Part shown: piece by piece, positions 32,833 to 44,368 of the stretch
How positions within the stretch are numbered: position 1 is the first letter of the stretch
How the letters are laid out: every line of letters begins with the position of its first letter
From: Kappaphycus alvarezii
Taxonomy: Eukaryota > Rhodophyta > Florideophyceae > Gigartinales > Solieriaceae
Assembly (NCBI GenBank): GCA_002205965.3
Contig: NADL03000229.1
Span: 1 to 64,000, forward strand
Reading direction: 5' to 3'
DNA length: 64,000 nucleotides
Position numbers and translations under genes: made by a program
Notes under the pieces: generated by a model
The model's database searches: none
Told to the model about the DNA's origin: nothing
What the model saw: only the letters and a program-made list of their open reading frames with translations

Positions 32833-34586
32833 GTGTGTAATCTTTACGGGATGTGGAAAGAGCATGTGGGAGAACATGCTGAGGGGGATTACAGAGAAAT
32901 TAACATGCATAGGGGGATGAGAGAGAAACTAATCGGAAATGCATCTGGTAAGAACTTGACGAGCTTGTAACCCATGCAAGCAGAACACAAAGCGCGTGAT
33001 TAGGAGGTGCAGCTCCCATTGGGGAGTGGTGCCTCGACGGGCAGCAGCGAACGTAGAAAGGCGCCGGAAGAAAGTCGCACCGTCGGCCCCAAGGGCTCCG
33101 AACACATCAATACCAACAGGAAGAAGCCGTATATCGTTCGTGTGGCAGACTAGACCGTAGTGCGTGTGTTTCGCACGTTCAGCCATTGAGGCAGCTGCGC
33201 CGCCAGATAGGGCACACTGGGAAACGCGAGAAGTGACGTGTGGATGGGCCACTGTGACATCCAAAGCAATATCCTTCGGGTCGAGGCCATATGCAGCAGG
33301 GATATAAAGATCTATGCGAAGGGCGGACGAGGAAGAGGACGAAGGGGGAAGGGGAGGAAGCAGATGTTCAAGAGAGGCAGAAATTCCAAGCTCCTTACAG
33401 TAGCGATGGAGAGCGTTACGCAAGACATTGTGGCGACGAGTCTGCCCATCGTTGTACTTACAGGTGAGGGCATGTTTGCCCAGGGGATCGAGCACCGGGG
33501 CGATGTTGTTGGAACGGCGAGCACATACCGGACATCGATCATGACCAGAGAAAATCGCGCGGCCGAGGCGTAGAGATACAGCGACTATCCAAGCTTGCGA
33601 GGACAGATAGGTGCCGCGGTGAGGGTGCGGTAAAGTAGAGAAAGCTGAACAGGCGGACGACTCACGGACAGATAGGAGGCGAGATCTGTCGCGGTCAGAG
33701 GATGATCGGAAGATCCGATCAAACGTCGAACTGTGAAGCTCAGACGAGATAGCAGACTGGAGCCGTTCGTCGGGGACCGGCGTTTGACACCTCTGAAACA
33801 GGGAAGTGGGCGACAGGGAAGCCGAAAGATCTGGATAACGGGTAGATAATAAAGAAATCGCGGCCCGAGGCACTTCCTCCAGGTGTAGGTCTCCCGAGAA
33901 GGAGAGCAGATCTGAGAAACGGCGGAAAACATCAATCATGGAAGCCGCATAAGCGGACTCAGGGATTGACGAAGCGAGAAGAATGCCGAGGCCCCCGTAG
34001 GAAATAGGAAGGCAGGCTTGCTCCATTCGGAGTCGGTGCAAGGACCATGAATCTGTGCGAAAGCCTCCCGCTGCTTCCGGTCGAAGCTGACGGCCAAAGC
34101 CGTAGATGGTGGGGGAGAGAGTCCGCAGCAGATAAACAACCTTACAGGCGCTCGCACAGAAACGGTGCAAGTGGTAGGCCATCTGGGCGTCATCGAAGGA
34201 CTGAAGACAGGAAAAGATGCGATCTACTTCAGCTTGACGGTGTGAAATGCGGCGCTGACGAAGGTATCGAACCAATGGGAGAGCCGAGAACGGTAAAGCC
34301 ATCGGGCGTGGAGAAGGGGCAGGGAAGAGTGAGGGAGGGATTATAGGAGAGGCCGTATACGTGAGTTTTGGTCATATTCAGTGCGAACCCGATGGCTGGT
34401 CCCTGACTCTGGAAGAATTGCAAAGCCTCGAGGGCCTGCGAGCGGGGAACGACCAAGTTCCCATCGTCTGCATACCAAGCGTTGAGCGGGGGCCGAGGGG
34501 AATAGGGCCGCCGCGCGAACGCAGGCCGGCCCAAGGTCATAAATTAAGCGCCCAAGGCACACGTTACGAGTACCTTGTGGATGTGG
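32833..34586 (-). mobile_element. LINE-B, 5'-truncated non-LTR retrotransposon
   Basis: This 1754-bp insert in block C is flanked by ATACAGTAT (32824-32832 and 34587-34595). Unit 3 has the uninterrupted site at about 50923 (ATACACTAT). On its coding (minus) strand it runs from the RT catalytic core to the 3' end, finishing GTAAAGATTACACACA before the left flank. The 3' end resembles that of LINE-A (GTAAAGGTAATTACACA), which suggests related families. Confidence 0.85.
32929..34540 (-). pseudogene. LINE-B RT C-terminal part with Cys/His finger and restriction-like endonuclease, one frameshift
   Basis: The upstream frame (34540-34229) holds the RT catalytic YADD (about 34463-34474) and GFTVLGSPIGS. 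One frameshift near 34290 leads to the 457-codon frame (34302-32929). That frame has the thumb motif (YHLHRFCASACKVVYLLRTL), a glycine-rich region (LPISYGGLGIL), the finger CPVC...GKHALTC...RRHNVLRNAL and the acidic pair RIDLYIP and ALDVTV of a PD-(D/E)XK endonuclease. The N-terminal two thirds of a full LINE protein is missing. Domain order matches LINE-A and the R2-like, restriction-endonuclease group rather than the APE-type LINEs. Confidence 0.8.
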
Positions 34587-34594
34587 ATACAGTA

Positions 34595-37500
34595 TTAGAA
34601 TAAAATATACTTGACTAGTTTTGTGCTTCAATTTACTATATGTTTCAAATAATATTAAAAATCGAGAAGATCTATACTTTTTTCGTTCACTGTTCGGGGG
34701 CATCTTTGAGAGGTGCGGAAGAGAGTTTTTATAGCACAGATCGAGTCTGAAGGGTAGTGCATTCATCATCCGCCTCCAGCTGTAAGCAGATTTGAGTTTG
34801 GCGGCGGGTGTTCACTTGATTGGGAGCCTCCGCGAAGCTACGGATGGAGACTGGGAACACAGTCGATTCTTCGACATAGCTGCACCGTATGGCTTCCCAG
34901 GACTTCAACTTACTTTGCCATCGTTGCTATCAAACCCCAGGATTCCCCGTAGTAGAGGGTAACGGAACACCTTGATGACCCCAAGCCCAATGCAGTGGCG
35001 GCAGAGTACTTGCAGCATCTTCTTCAATACCAAAGGTGAGAGCGAGAGGTAGAACTCAGCCGTTGTATATGGCTCCAGGGACGTCAAACAACATTCAAGC
35101 ATTCAATCAGAGAGTAGGCAATGACAAACGACTTTATAAGAGCGAAGGGTGGAACTCAGCCCGTGCATGTGTTTTCCCAGCGCTGTTGACCAACATTGAA
35201 AGCATTTAATCAGAGAGTAGGCGATTACAAACGATTTCATAGGCTTTTCCAAAGCCGATGACAGTCACCCGGACCTCGACCATTTCAGATAGCGAAGTCG
35301 GGAGACAAAACTGCATGGAGATGATTGTCTTATACACCGCTGAAAGTCACAGTGGAAGCGATCATCAGATATATTATCAGCAATGAGATGCCCCAAGGCA
35401 AGATCCGTTGTTTTGGGCAAATGATATGGCAGGCAAAGTGGCCGACAGTTGGCAGTTGGCAGGGGCGACTTGATCCGCTTCCGTCGAGGTTCTGATTGGC
35501 ATTAGAGAGTTTTTCGTCATCGTATAATAGTGAGGAATCTCTTGTCGCGCTGTGTCAAGATTCAGGGAGTGATAAAGAAAGCTTGGAGTCTACTTTCATC
35601 ATTTCCATACGGGTCGTTACCTGTCCGGCTGCTTTGTGACGGTTGCTTTGATAACGATATTTTCAAGAAGCATTGTAAACGCCGTAAAAGAAGAACAGCG
35701 TGACCGTAGTGATTCTCTTCTTGCATAAAGGATATGAAGAGTCGTGATCGGAGCCTTCGGAAGGTGTCACTTGCACGGGGAGGCGTTTTTGCGATCTGTG
35801 GCGACGACCCGGGATAGATACTCCTTAGTAAGCTCTTGACACGCTCCAGTGTGATTGGATGCCTCAAAAGATTCAATGATTATACCAAGACTTTATCACA
35901 GACAATCCTCAGGCCCAACTTGTCCCAGTGCCCATGTCTACAGCCGATGGATGGCGCTCTGACGCATTCGAGGTTTGAATGACATGGTCGGCACGTAGCT
36001 GTCAGATCCATGGGGTCTTTCGGACGATTACGATCCGTCTTTATGCAAGAAACGCTGCCGCAGCCGGTTTCGTCCAATGCAATGTGTCTTACAGCTGGTC
36101 TTACTCCAGTCTTGTAAGTGCGGCACCTCCTGATCGTTTTCTAGGGCTTAAACATGCGTCCTTTTTCTCTGGACGCAGCCGTCAGTACCGCTGAGCAGTA
36201 AAGCACCCAAAACTTTCCCTTTGCGGTGTTAGACGATGGACAGGTACTTTGTCCCAAGGAGTTACCGTAAAAAAGGCATTTCATGGTCACAAACCGTATC
36301 ACAGGTTCCTTGAAGGTCGAATATGGCGAATGGGCATCCATTAAGCTGCGGGCGTTTCTTGGTAGTATACATATTTGAAGCAGGGCAATGAAGGGCTTGG
36401 ATGGTGTCCACTTCCGATCTAATAGATTTGTGGAAGTTGGAGGAACGTCGCGACGACGTGCGCATAAGCTGTTTGCGTTGTGATTGATGCTCAAGTTTCT
36501 ATTTTCAGTGTGATCTGAGATGCTGACGGTCCAAAGCAGTGGCCGCTCTGTAGTAAGGGGCCAGTTTGAATGCAGCGTTTTTTAGTTTCCAACGGATCGG
36601 TAACGCGAATATTTCAATGCCAATCACTCCAAATACTCAACGTAGTGCTTACGGTGAGCAACGGATGATATTTAACAGGCAGGCAAGACATCAGATCGGA
36701 AACAAGCGTGACAGTGCGTTTGGTCCCCTTTTGATATGTCTGGATGGATGATGTGGATGAATATGATGCACATTCCCGAAAATTTGGGTAGCTTCACTGC
36801 TCTTCAAGCCTGGTTTCTGATTAAATGAAACGGTTGGGTAAATTTTGAGGCATTTACCGGTCCCTCGGAACAAATTCAGTCTCTATCACACGCTGTGTCC
36901 CTTCACGATCCTCGGCATTCCGATTCGTTGAAAAAATTGGGGTTTTACAATACCTGCGGTATGTATACATAAAATGGTCAACTCATACACAGATAATCAA
37001 CCTTATCCGGTATGATTCCGCCATGTCGACCACAGCAGCGCCAGTTACCTTGAATCAAGCCACAAGGGTATTTCTGCGGAACATTCCAAAAGTTGTGACC
37101 GGGATTACTCTCACAAGTGATTGAGATATCTGAAAACCCCTTCCAATCTCACACCAACTCTGCTGTAGATCTCAAATAGTCGCCATAGACCCCCTTATGT
37201 CTCCATAGATCAAAGATACAGCAGACCCTCTCTGCAAGAGCAATGTGCGTTGCAATGCATGTCGCAAGTCGGGTACTGCGCCCGTCAATGATTTTCGACT
37301 CTATACATAGAAGGAAAGAGTAGTCCGGTCCCTTTGCTTTGTGGCAATCGATCGCGTTCAAGGTGATAAATGGCATTCCAGTTACTCGCAGATGGTCTCC
37401 CGCTGCCGCTTGCACCGGTTTTTTAGATACTTCGTGGTCGACATATGTCTTTTATTATTTCGTGGAGTGCTGACCGGTGACACCCGTAATACTAAAGCTT

Positions 37501-37776
37501 AAAAGTTTGAACATGATAAACCTAAATTGCTCCTTTCAATTTGCTTTTTCACTCTACAATTACCAATGCAGTTTTAAATCCAGTTTCGGCGGCAACACGA
37601 GTTATTCAAATTTCGCCTTTACTCAAATCTGGTTACTCGTTTCCTGGCAGTCATTCCTCGAGTGATATCCGAGTAGCCAATGATTGAGAGCTAAGAGTGC
37701 GCTGGCCAATGAGAAGGGACTGCGATTATTTTCATTGGTTGAGCGCAGAGAAATGGGACGAGGTTGAGATTCGTGG
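34595..37776. other. Block C, left part, unit 2: no recognised gene
   Basis: Repeated at 50932-54112 with few differences. Many short open frames exist on both strands, none with an ATG start, good length and agreement between copies. A short diverged copy of the 3' end of the small dispersed element lies at 36196-36219. Confidence 0.4.
36196..36219 (+). repeat. Diverged 24-bp match to the end of the short dispersed element
   Basis: CAGTAAAGCACCCAAAACTTTCCC matches the common end at 21 of 24 bases. It recurs at 52535-52558 in unit 3. No flanking duplication is visible, so origin as an old copy is uncertain. Confidence 0.4.
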
Positions 37777-37833
37777 TTACATGTAGGGCAACCGCAATCC
37801 GAACGAATTTACCGTAAGTTGAGGAATTAAAAT

Positions 37834-38154
37834 GTGTGTGGAAATTGTTGGCAAAGGAACGTAAGGTTCCAACCGTGCAGTACGGTGGCTGACGCGGTGA
37901 ATGTCTCGAATACCAGGGCCATGGCCAACGTAACGAATGCTGCACACTTTTCGGCAACGGCAGGTCGTGGATGTTGGATAACGTGTCACATTTGCTGCAA
38001 TGGTGAGCTGCAAGCCAGGAGATGTGGTCACCCAGGCCGTTGCGATAGATGCGGTGACCCAGGTAGTGACTGTATCTCCCGGCTTGTAGCTCGCTGGGTG
38101 GGACACAGTTGGATAACACTTTGTAGAGCGACAGTGGCGAAAGCAGTCCGGTAG
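37834..38154 (+). CDS. Hypothetical 106-residue Cys-rich ORF, block C copy 1 (strand uncertain)
   Basis: The ATG-like start MCGNCWQRNVRFQPC leads to repeated cysteines (CWITCHICC, CGHPGRCDRCGDPG). The copy at 54173-54493 keeps the whole frame with one change (GRYDRC). The opposite strand is also open through 38289-37777 with a Thr/Pro-rich reading, likewise kept in unit 3. Only one strand, if any, is likely real. No family is recognised. Confidence 0.25.
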   Translation: MCGNCWQRNVRFQPCSTVADAVNVSNTRAMANVTNAAHFSATAGRGCWITCHICCNGELQARRCGHPGRCDRCGDPGSDCISRLVARWVGHSWITLCRATVAKAVR

Positions 38155-38289
38155 ATACTGTACAGTCGATGCAATATGCAAAGTCATTGCGAAGTTTAGT
38201 GGAATGCTTGCTGCGAATCCTATTTTATTAAAATTTTGATTATTATTATGATGTTCAAAAAAAGCCGTTTGTTTTCCCTGATTCAACAA

Positions 38290-40676
38290 AAACTTATAAA
38301 TAAATAAATACTAAATAAACAGTGACACTTGGATATCTGATTTTTTATTCCAGTGGTACCCATGTCACACCTTGCGCTGAAGGGCGGAAAATTTTCACGT
38401 TAGAAAAAAAAATTAATCCCTCTTTCTATATGGCGTCACGCTATCACACGGGGTAATATTTGCGTAATTTATTATTCGGAAAGTAATGCCACTTTTTGAA
38501 GTGAGGCCATATGTTCCATTAGGGATTGAGGCGAGTTGCATTTTGTAGCGGCCATACGCAGAAAATTGCTCCATGCCCGCCAGGAGAAGAGCCGCGCGAT
38601 AGCTTCTGTACTGTACTGTACTGTACAGTTTGCAATGCATGAAAACAATGACCCGGTATGCGCAGCCTTGGCCACTCGCTGCGCCACGAGAAAAAGGAAA
38701 AAGGTATATTGCAAGCAGCTTGAGGGGAGGATGAGCCGCGGCTTGAATCCAAATGTACCGTCTCTCCCAAGTTTGCTCTTTTCACAAGGTTTGTAGTTTC
38801 ACAATCTCTGACGGCCATGCGATAAAGCGGGGGGGATGTCGGGCTCTCTAATATTTGAAAGATATGGTCGGTTGTGGCCCGGAATATCCTCGAGATTGAC
38901 CTGTAGCTATAGTACCTCTGAATTTTCCGTAAAAAGCCGGCTCAAGGCCGACTTTTTTTAAAAAAATAAATGTATCGAAAATAATGTTTTTAAATCATCG
39001 CCAAATTGTAGAGTAATCAAGTGATCTACAGATGCTGCTACTGCTGCAGTATCGATCTAGTTCACCCGAGAGTCAAATGATGTCACACTTGTTTTATCAA
39101 CTCATACAAACTGTTTTCCGCATTCTGCTGACGCGCATCTCCCAGTTCTTGACAATTCTGCGATCCCCTACCTCTCACGGGCCACATCGACCTATCACAA
39201 CTCGCCAATCCCCCCAAACCCTGCCTTTGACAAAATTAGGCTTGAAGGATAAAGAATCTCTTGCCCACAGTGACACATGACCAATTTTCTTCCGTGCTGT
39301 CTCTTCCTGAACACAAAGTAAAAATGACCTACATCCCACTTCTCTTTGGCCTATTCAATACCCAAAACCTCATCACATGTAGTATCTATTCAGTATCTAC
39401 TTTTATTTCAACTGTCTCCATATTCTATAAGCCTTTATCCTTAACTCAAAAACAATGCTCCGTTTCCTCTAGAACCAAGCTTACTCAGAGCCATTGGACC
39501 AGCTTCATACGTATCAAATGCAATCAGGTCCATTCATCATCAACGGCCTCCCAGTCACCCTGAAAGCCTCCGTCATTCTTGCGGATTTCTAATTGAAATG
39601 ATTGATCCGCAGCTATCCCTCTGTCTCTCACCCTATACCAAATGATTCTGTTCCTCAAAATCGTCCCCATTACTACGGTCCTCTTCATTCTAAATCTCCC
39701 TTCTTCAACCCGTACGCCCACAATCCACCTGTAACTTCAACTAGAACAAATCATAGACGCCATAGACATTTCTGTTCCGCTGTTTTCCCCACATTCATCC
39801 CAAAATACTCAATAATCGTATCAGTTCCACACATCCTTACTTCGAATTCAATATCCATTCGGTTGCTGTCGCCAGACAGCCGCACGATTTCCCTATCACC
39901 AAGACAGTATAAATTGACCTCTGAGACCGATGGCGTACTTTTCCCAACCTTTCTGCCTTCCACATCAGCACCATCATCCACAAGCATCTCTGATACATTC
40001 GATAGGAGTCAGCTGTCGGAAAGGTTCATACACAGCTCACGTTCTTACCCGCCTCCATCCTCTTACTATCTACGAGGAGATATCCGTCTCACTGCACTGA
40101 TCCTATCCGGCGCCCCTTCGGAACCCCTTGCTTCAGAACTGCAATCCTGTTTTGTTCTCCTGTTTCATTCCGTTCCGCGCCATATTTGACATTCCTTGAT
40201 CGTTTTCGGAAGCTCTCGGGAACACGGTCTGGCAAAAAGACGCCGGATCATTCTGTAAGAAGAGACACACCGCCATACCTCAGAAAGAAGGGGAAACCTT
40301 CCTCGTTACCCACCTCATGACCATGTTAAGCACTCTCCCCGCGGCCGTTCCGTCCATTCGTAATGCTTTGCTGACAGGGCTTCCGCCGTGGTCACCCGTC
40401 AATTCCCAACAAGGTTCCAGGAACAACTTTACTTGGGCAATCTGCTCAAGAGACCACGGCTGGAATATTGGCCAGCCGCAGGGCCTTGCAACAGGTACCA
40501 TCCTGCAACCAGGTACGAGTTCTTCGGTAACTCATTCGTTGCCGTTGGACCTCAACGACAACTATCTATCCTGCTCCGACTCGCCTATGCAATTCAACAC
40601 TGACCCACGCCAGCTATCTCGCCAGACAGGATTGGAGGATCAGAGTTTTTTTCGCTCCTCGGACTTCGTTCCTCGG
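38290..40676. other. Block C, middle part, unit 2: upstream region of the CDCA7-like gene
   Basis: This contains a GTAC tract (38608-38632, TGTACTGTACTGTACTGTACAG), poly-A/T stretches, and pyrimidine-rich DNA (39030-40200) that could be leader. Just upstream of the gene a protein-like stretch (SLPLDLNDNYLSCSDSPMQF, about 40540-40600, and on through LEDQSF) is in a frame separated from the main ORF by one base near 40770. The true N terminus may therefore lie upstream. Confidence 0.4.
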
Positions 40677-42464
40677 ATGCTGATGAAGAAGGGAAGGGTT
40701 GCCCTCTGGTATTTTCCGGGCAGCAGCCCACCCAAGTCAGCCCGTCAGATTATCTTGCTGCAACACAGTACCCCGGGGTGACCAGGCTATCCATCCGGTC
40801 ATTGGAAACATTATTCATTGTAATCCCTACAATATTACTCTTCCGCAGACTGAACCACAAGACCAAATTGGCATGAACCGGAGTAATGATGAGGCGGTGA
40901 TCTTCGATCACACAAGCGCGCCTTTAAGGAATCCTATTAACACTGTCAACGTACCTGAAGTTCCGTTTCTATTGACTCCTTTTGAATCTATGACGGCTCC
41001 AGCTACAACTGACGATATCGTGGATTCTTCGCTGACTCTGAGTCAGATCTGTGCTACGGGATCTTTGGAAGGGAATTTCTTCGCCAAGACCGACTCTAAT
41101 CCAATGATTCTGTGAAACAAGTATCGCAGTCGGAAAATGTTGTGCTGGATGAAGCTGTGGCCGGAGTCGATCAGACGGATTGCTGCGAAAATAACGAGGT
41201 CTGCGCTCAAGGCCAATCCATTTCGAATATGGATGACAAAGAGGATCTCCACCAGTGCAGCGAAGATTTTCTAGAGGCTATGTTATATAGTCCAAACGCG
41301 ATTGGAATGGAAAGCCTGAGCATGTTTGTCAATTCAACGAATGGATCCACGGATCAAGGAACCGTTTCGAATGCAATGGCTCCATCTACGGAACCATGGT
41401 ATAATGTGCTTGGCGGCGGAAACTATTCCCCGAGTGAGGGAAACACCAGGGAGGAGTCAGCACAGCTTGTCACCTTGGTTACCGAATCTGATGGATGCAA
41501 ATCTCCGCGTAGCTCTATTACCCCACAAGCCCAGCAAAGAAAAGCAGAAACAACACCCGCAATTCAGGAAAAGAATCGGCGGGGACTAACATGGCGACCA
41601 AAGGGCCGAGAAAAATCGCACCTCGCAAGGACAGTGTTCAAATGTCGCCTGAGTCACCAAGTAGCCTTGACAACGTAATGTCTGAAGCCGCCCTTTCTCC
41701 GACCAACGTGCTCGTGGACCAGGGGAAGGCTGATGACGAGACAGGCCCGAGAACCCCGAGCGGCGGGAAAATGGTTAACAGGCCTCGCAAAATCTCCAAA
41801 AGAGAAGCTGCCAAAGCGGCCTCTGAGCTCGAGCATCGACGTGAGCGAGCGATAGCGTTATTGGCCAACACGAACCAAATCACGGATGAAGAGCTACTTC
41901 GCTTGAAGCCGAAAAGGAAGAGACGCGTAGCCAAGTTTGACAAGCCGATTCCAAGCAGGTTTTGTCATATCTGTAGAACGACACTGGACGTGCGATTTGC
42001 GGTTTGCTCCAACATCAAAGAGGCATTTGCCGGAAAGGGGAAACGTTTGGGTGTTTTACTGTTGGAAGATATTTCCGACCTATCCCATGGTTTTTCCAGA
42101 CAACCGCAATCGACTCAAAAAGGGTATACCTACAGCGTAATGGGGAAGGAACTTGCCGGAAAGTGATTTGCGAAAAGTGCTTTGCACGTTTCGAATTGGG
42201 AGACTTCAAAACAGGCGTTGGAGGCGTCGACGAGCGATTGGACGTGCCCTCACTGCAAAGAAAAGTGCCCTATTGTGCGCAGTGTTGGACATATCGAAAA
42301 ACAAATGACGCTCTCCGTGCGAAGCGTTTTGAAGCAGGAGAATCGTCTTGGCCGTAAGCGTGGGAAAAAGAACGAAGGGGCGGATGGTTCGGAAGAGATG
42401 AATGAAGAGTTGTTGATTATCGAGGCGATGGCGGAGGAGTTGAAGGAGATGATTAAAGACGTAG
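40677..42464 (+). pseudogene. CDCA7-like zf-4CXXC_R1 gene, broken copy (unit 2)
   Basis: Homologue of 56999-58660, nearly identical but with one-base losses at about 41105, 41523, 42023 and 42274 and one-base gains at about 42210, 42332 and 42457. It also carries a 126-bp insertion (42038-42163, including an 11-bp duplication) in the middle of the zinc-finger domain, between the CSNIKE and CRKVICEKC segments. The insertion separates the cysteine pairs that bind zinc, so even if the small indels are sequencing errors this copy could not make a normal domain unless the insert is spliced out. No clear GT-AG boundaries fit its ends. Confidence 0.75.
42038..42152 (-). mobile_element. Short dispersed element, longest copy (115 bp), inside the CDCA7-like pseudogene
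   Basis: Flanked by TTGCCGGAAAG (42027-42037 and 42153-42163). Unit 3 has the uninterrupted site at about 58356. Read on the minus strand it ends in CACCCAAACGTTTCCC, the same end as all other copies. Confidence 0.8.
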
Positions 42465-42538
42465 GACGACGGACGTGACATAAATGGAAGATACTTTGGA
42501 GAAATGCAGGCAGGCGGGGGGGAGTTGAAATCAATGAC

Positions 42539-42578
42539 CGGAAATATCTTCCAACAGTAAAACACCCAAACGTTTCCC
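42539..42578 (+). mobile_element. Short dispersed element, 40-bp copy downstream of the CDCA7-like gene
   Basis: Flanked by ATGAC (42534-42538 and 42579-42583). It contains only the terminal 40 bases, ending in GTTTCCC. The same insertion is at 58734-58774 in unit 3. Confidence 0.7.
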
Positions 42579-42799
42579 ATGACAGGTAGTTGACTGACGA
42601 ATGACGGAAACGTCAGGCGGCCTTTTCCTCAAAGACGAGCCAGAAGTATGAGGGTAGAGACATCGGCCGTCCGCAGTGAATCCCGTGTCAACGTCCTCTG
42701 TTTTAAACACAAGACTTGTGTGTTGTTTGTGTTGTTACGCTATGCTATTGATCCAATAAACCGACAGGTGCCGACACCACTCGATGGTAGCCGACAGCA

Positions 42800-42990
42800 A
42801 TGTGCAGTACAGTAGTGTACAGGGGAAACGTTTGGGTGTTTTACTGTTGGAAGATATTTCCGACCTATCCCATGTGTACAGTACAGTACAGTACATGACG
42901 TACAGTACTGCTTGGGTTCAAGTGCGTGGCGGCGTGTACGGTTGTAATGTCAGCAAAAGTGCAGTTGTTGTACAGTGCATACTGTATGAA
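42800..42990. repeat. GTAC-rich tract in block J of unit 3
   Basis: Same tract as 12895-13020, interrupted by the 51-bp element. TGTACAGTACAGTACAGTACATGACGTACAGTACTG follows the insertion. Confidence 0.6.
42823..42873 (-). mobile_element. Short dispersed element, 51-bp copy in the GTAC tract of unit 3
   Basis: Flanked by GTGTACAG (42815-42822 and 42874-42881). The uninterrupted tract is at about 12908. On the minus strand it ends ...AACGTTTCCC like the other copies. Confidence 0.8.
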
Positions 42991-43384
42991 CGGTTGCGGC
43001 CAATCACGGGCCACGACTGATCTGACTTGGCAGATCCAATGGTTTGTACCCTAAATAGCCAAGTGGCAGCACTTCTGTATTTTGCTCCCGGTAATACAGT
43101 GGCTATCGTCTACTGTATCTACTATTTTATAGCTATCGAACGGATATATAAGGAAGCCCTCATTGACCGATCGGGGCGTGAGGAGAGAGGTAGTTTCTGG
43201 AGATTCAGAGGGAAATCGACAGTTCTAGTGACTCGCCTCTACTGAAACAACCAAATACGGACTGCAACTGCATCCCTTGAGAACTTTGAACCCGTTCACT
43301 GGACCTTTCTTTCCTGTATCCCTCGCTTACACCGCGAATGCTACAGCTGCGGGCCCAGGGAAGGACTTCGAGAACGGTCTAGGC

Positions 43385-43921
43385 ATGATGAACTCTCCAG
43401 TGCTCGAGCTGGACCAAGAACTTCTGTCGTGGAGAAAGAAGTTTGCAAGTTTGGTTGACTTAATAACAACCGCAGCTGAGAAGGGAGAATACAAGTTCTC
43501 CAAGGCGGTATTCCACACACTTGGAATCAGCTGTACGATCTAGTTCTTCGCCAAGCTCAGCAGAGTCTTGAAGACGAAGCGCATGGGCAAGAAAAGATCC
43601 ATGACAAGCAGGAAAACCAAGTCAAAGCTGTGCAAGAAATCGTGGACTTGATTGCCCAGGATACTCCCATCTCCGTGGTTACTCGCCTCATTGATTCCTT
43701 CAATAAGACTACTTCTTGCGAGCGAAAGCGCAAGAACAATGAAACTTGAACCGTTAGTTGTCTAGGTTCCGCAAACTCGCCGCCAAACACCTCATGAAAG
43801 TGGGTTCTACCAGTCAATCTCAAATCGTAGAAGACTGGCACTTGCTTCGCTTAGTAATGCATCAATTTATGAAGCCGAGAGAGTCAAACCAGAAGGGGAA
43901 ATCGAAACGGATTTCCAGTGA
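43385..43921 (+). pseudogene. Block-A ORF, copy 3: frameshifted
   Basis: The frame reads cleanly from the ATG at 43385 for about 50 codons, then loses one base near 43527 (GGAATCAGC where others read GGAAATCAGC) and ends early. A second one-base loss lies near 43834 in the rear segment. These lesions differ from those of copies 1, 2 and 4. Confidence 0.45.
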
Positions 43922-43962
43922 TCCATTGAAGCCACAAACGATTTTTCCGACAGTGTACCATC

Positions 43963-44133
43963 ATGGTGACGGCTAAATACCATGACCTTGATACACTACT
44001 TGATTACAGACATGCCATTCCGTTCTACAATCTTGGATTCCTTCGTTACAGGCTTGCAAGCTTGATTACATTTGCCACGTTTCTTGGTAGAACCATTAAC
44101 TGGTGCCGACTTCGAATAGTGCACTGTATATGA
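43963..44133 (+). CDS. 56-residue hypothetical ORF, block A copy 3
   Basis: Third copy of the same frame. It carries DYRHAI where copies 1 and 2 read DYGLAI, a pair of changes shared with copy 4. Start and stop are conserved. Confidence 0.25.
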   Translation: MVTAKYHDLDTLLDYRHAIPFYNLGFLRYRLASLITFATFLGRTINWCRLRIVHCI

Positions 44134-44368
44134 GCACCTGTGCAATATTCACCTTCTTCCTCGATTCGGATAATTGGACACATGGGATATTTGGAACCAC
44201 TCCAACCAATTGACCATCCTTTCCTTTAATTGGGAATTAACTCAATTTAATTTCCTTCTCACCCATCTGTCCCATGGAGATCCACAGGTTGAACACGTGT
44301 CCACTGTTTGGGGTGTATAATCTTCTTGGCCGAAAATCTGCCTCTAACGCCTCGTCATCTACCAACCG

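Larger units (their letters stand above)
12696..42685 (+). repeat. Tandem unit 2 (complete: J, A, LINE-A, doublet, chromovirus, D, E, C, LINE-B)
   Basis: This unit matches unit 1 from 13117 to about 32758 apart from one 7.0-kb LTR retrotransposon, then continues into block C (about 32759-42685), which is shared with unit 3. It is the only unit in view holding all blocks, plus two private insertions (chromovirus 15750-22792 and LINE-B 32833-34586). With both removed it would be about 21 kb. The J block (12696-13116) starts with an 80-bp stretch that is also found at the end of block A. Confidence 0.9.

Noticed and set aside
39602..40189. 195-codon plus-strand open frame upstream of the CDCA7-like gene
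   Set aside because: Ser/Pro-rich reading from pyrimidine-rich DNA, frameshifted in the unit 3 copy, no motif. More likely leader or promoter DNA.
42038..42163. Introner-type intron
   Set aside because: The insert has no GT near its left end and AG at its right end that would restore the reading frame. The flanking duplication fits a retroposed fragment better. It is kept only as an open alternative.
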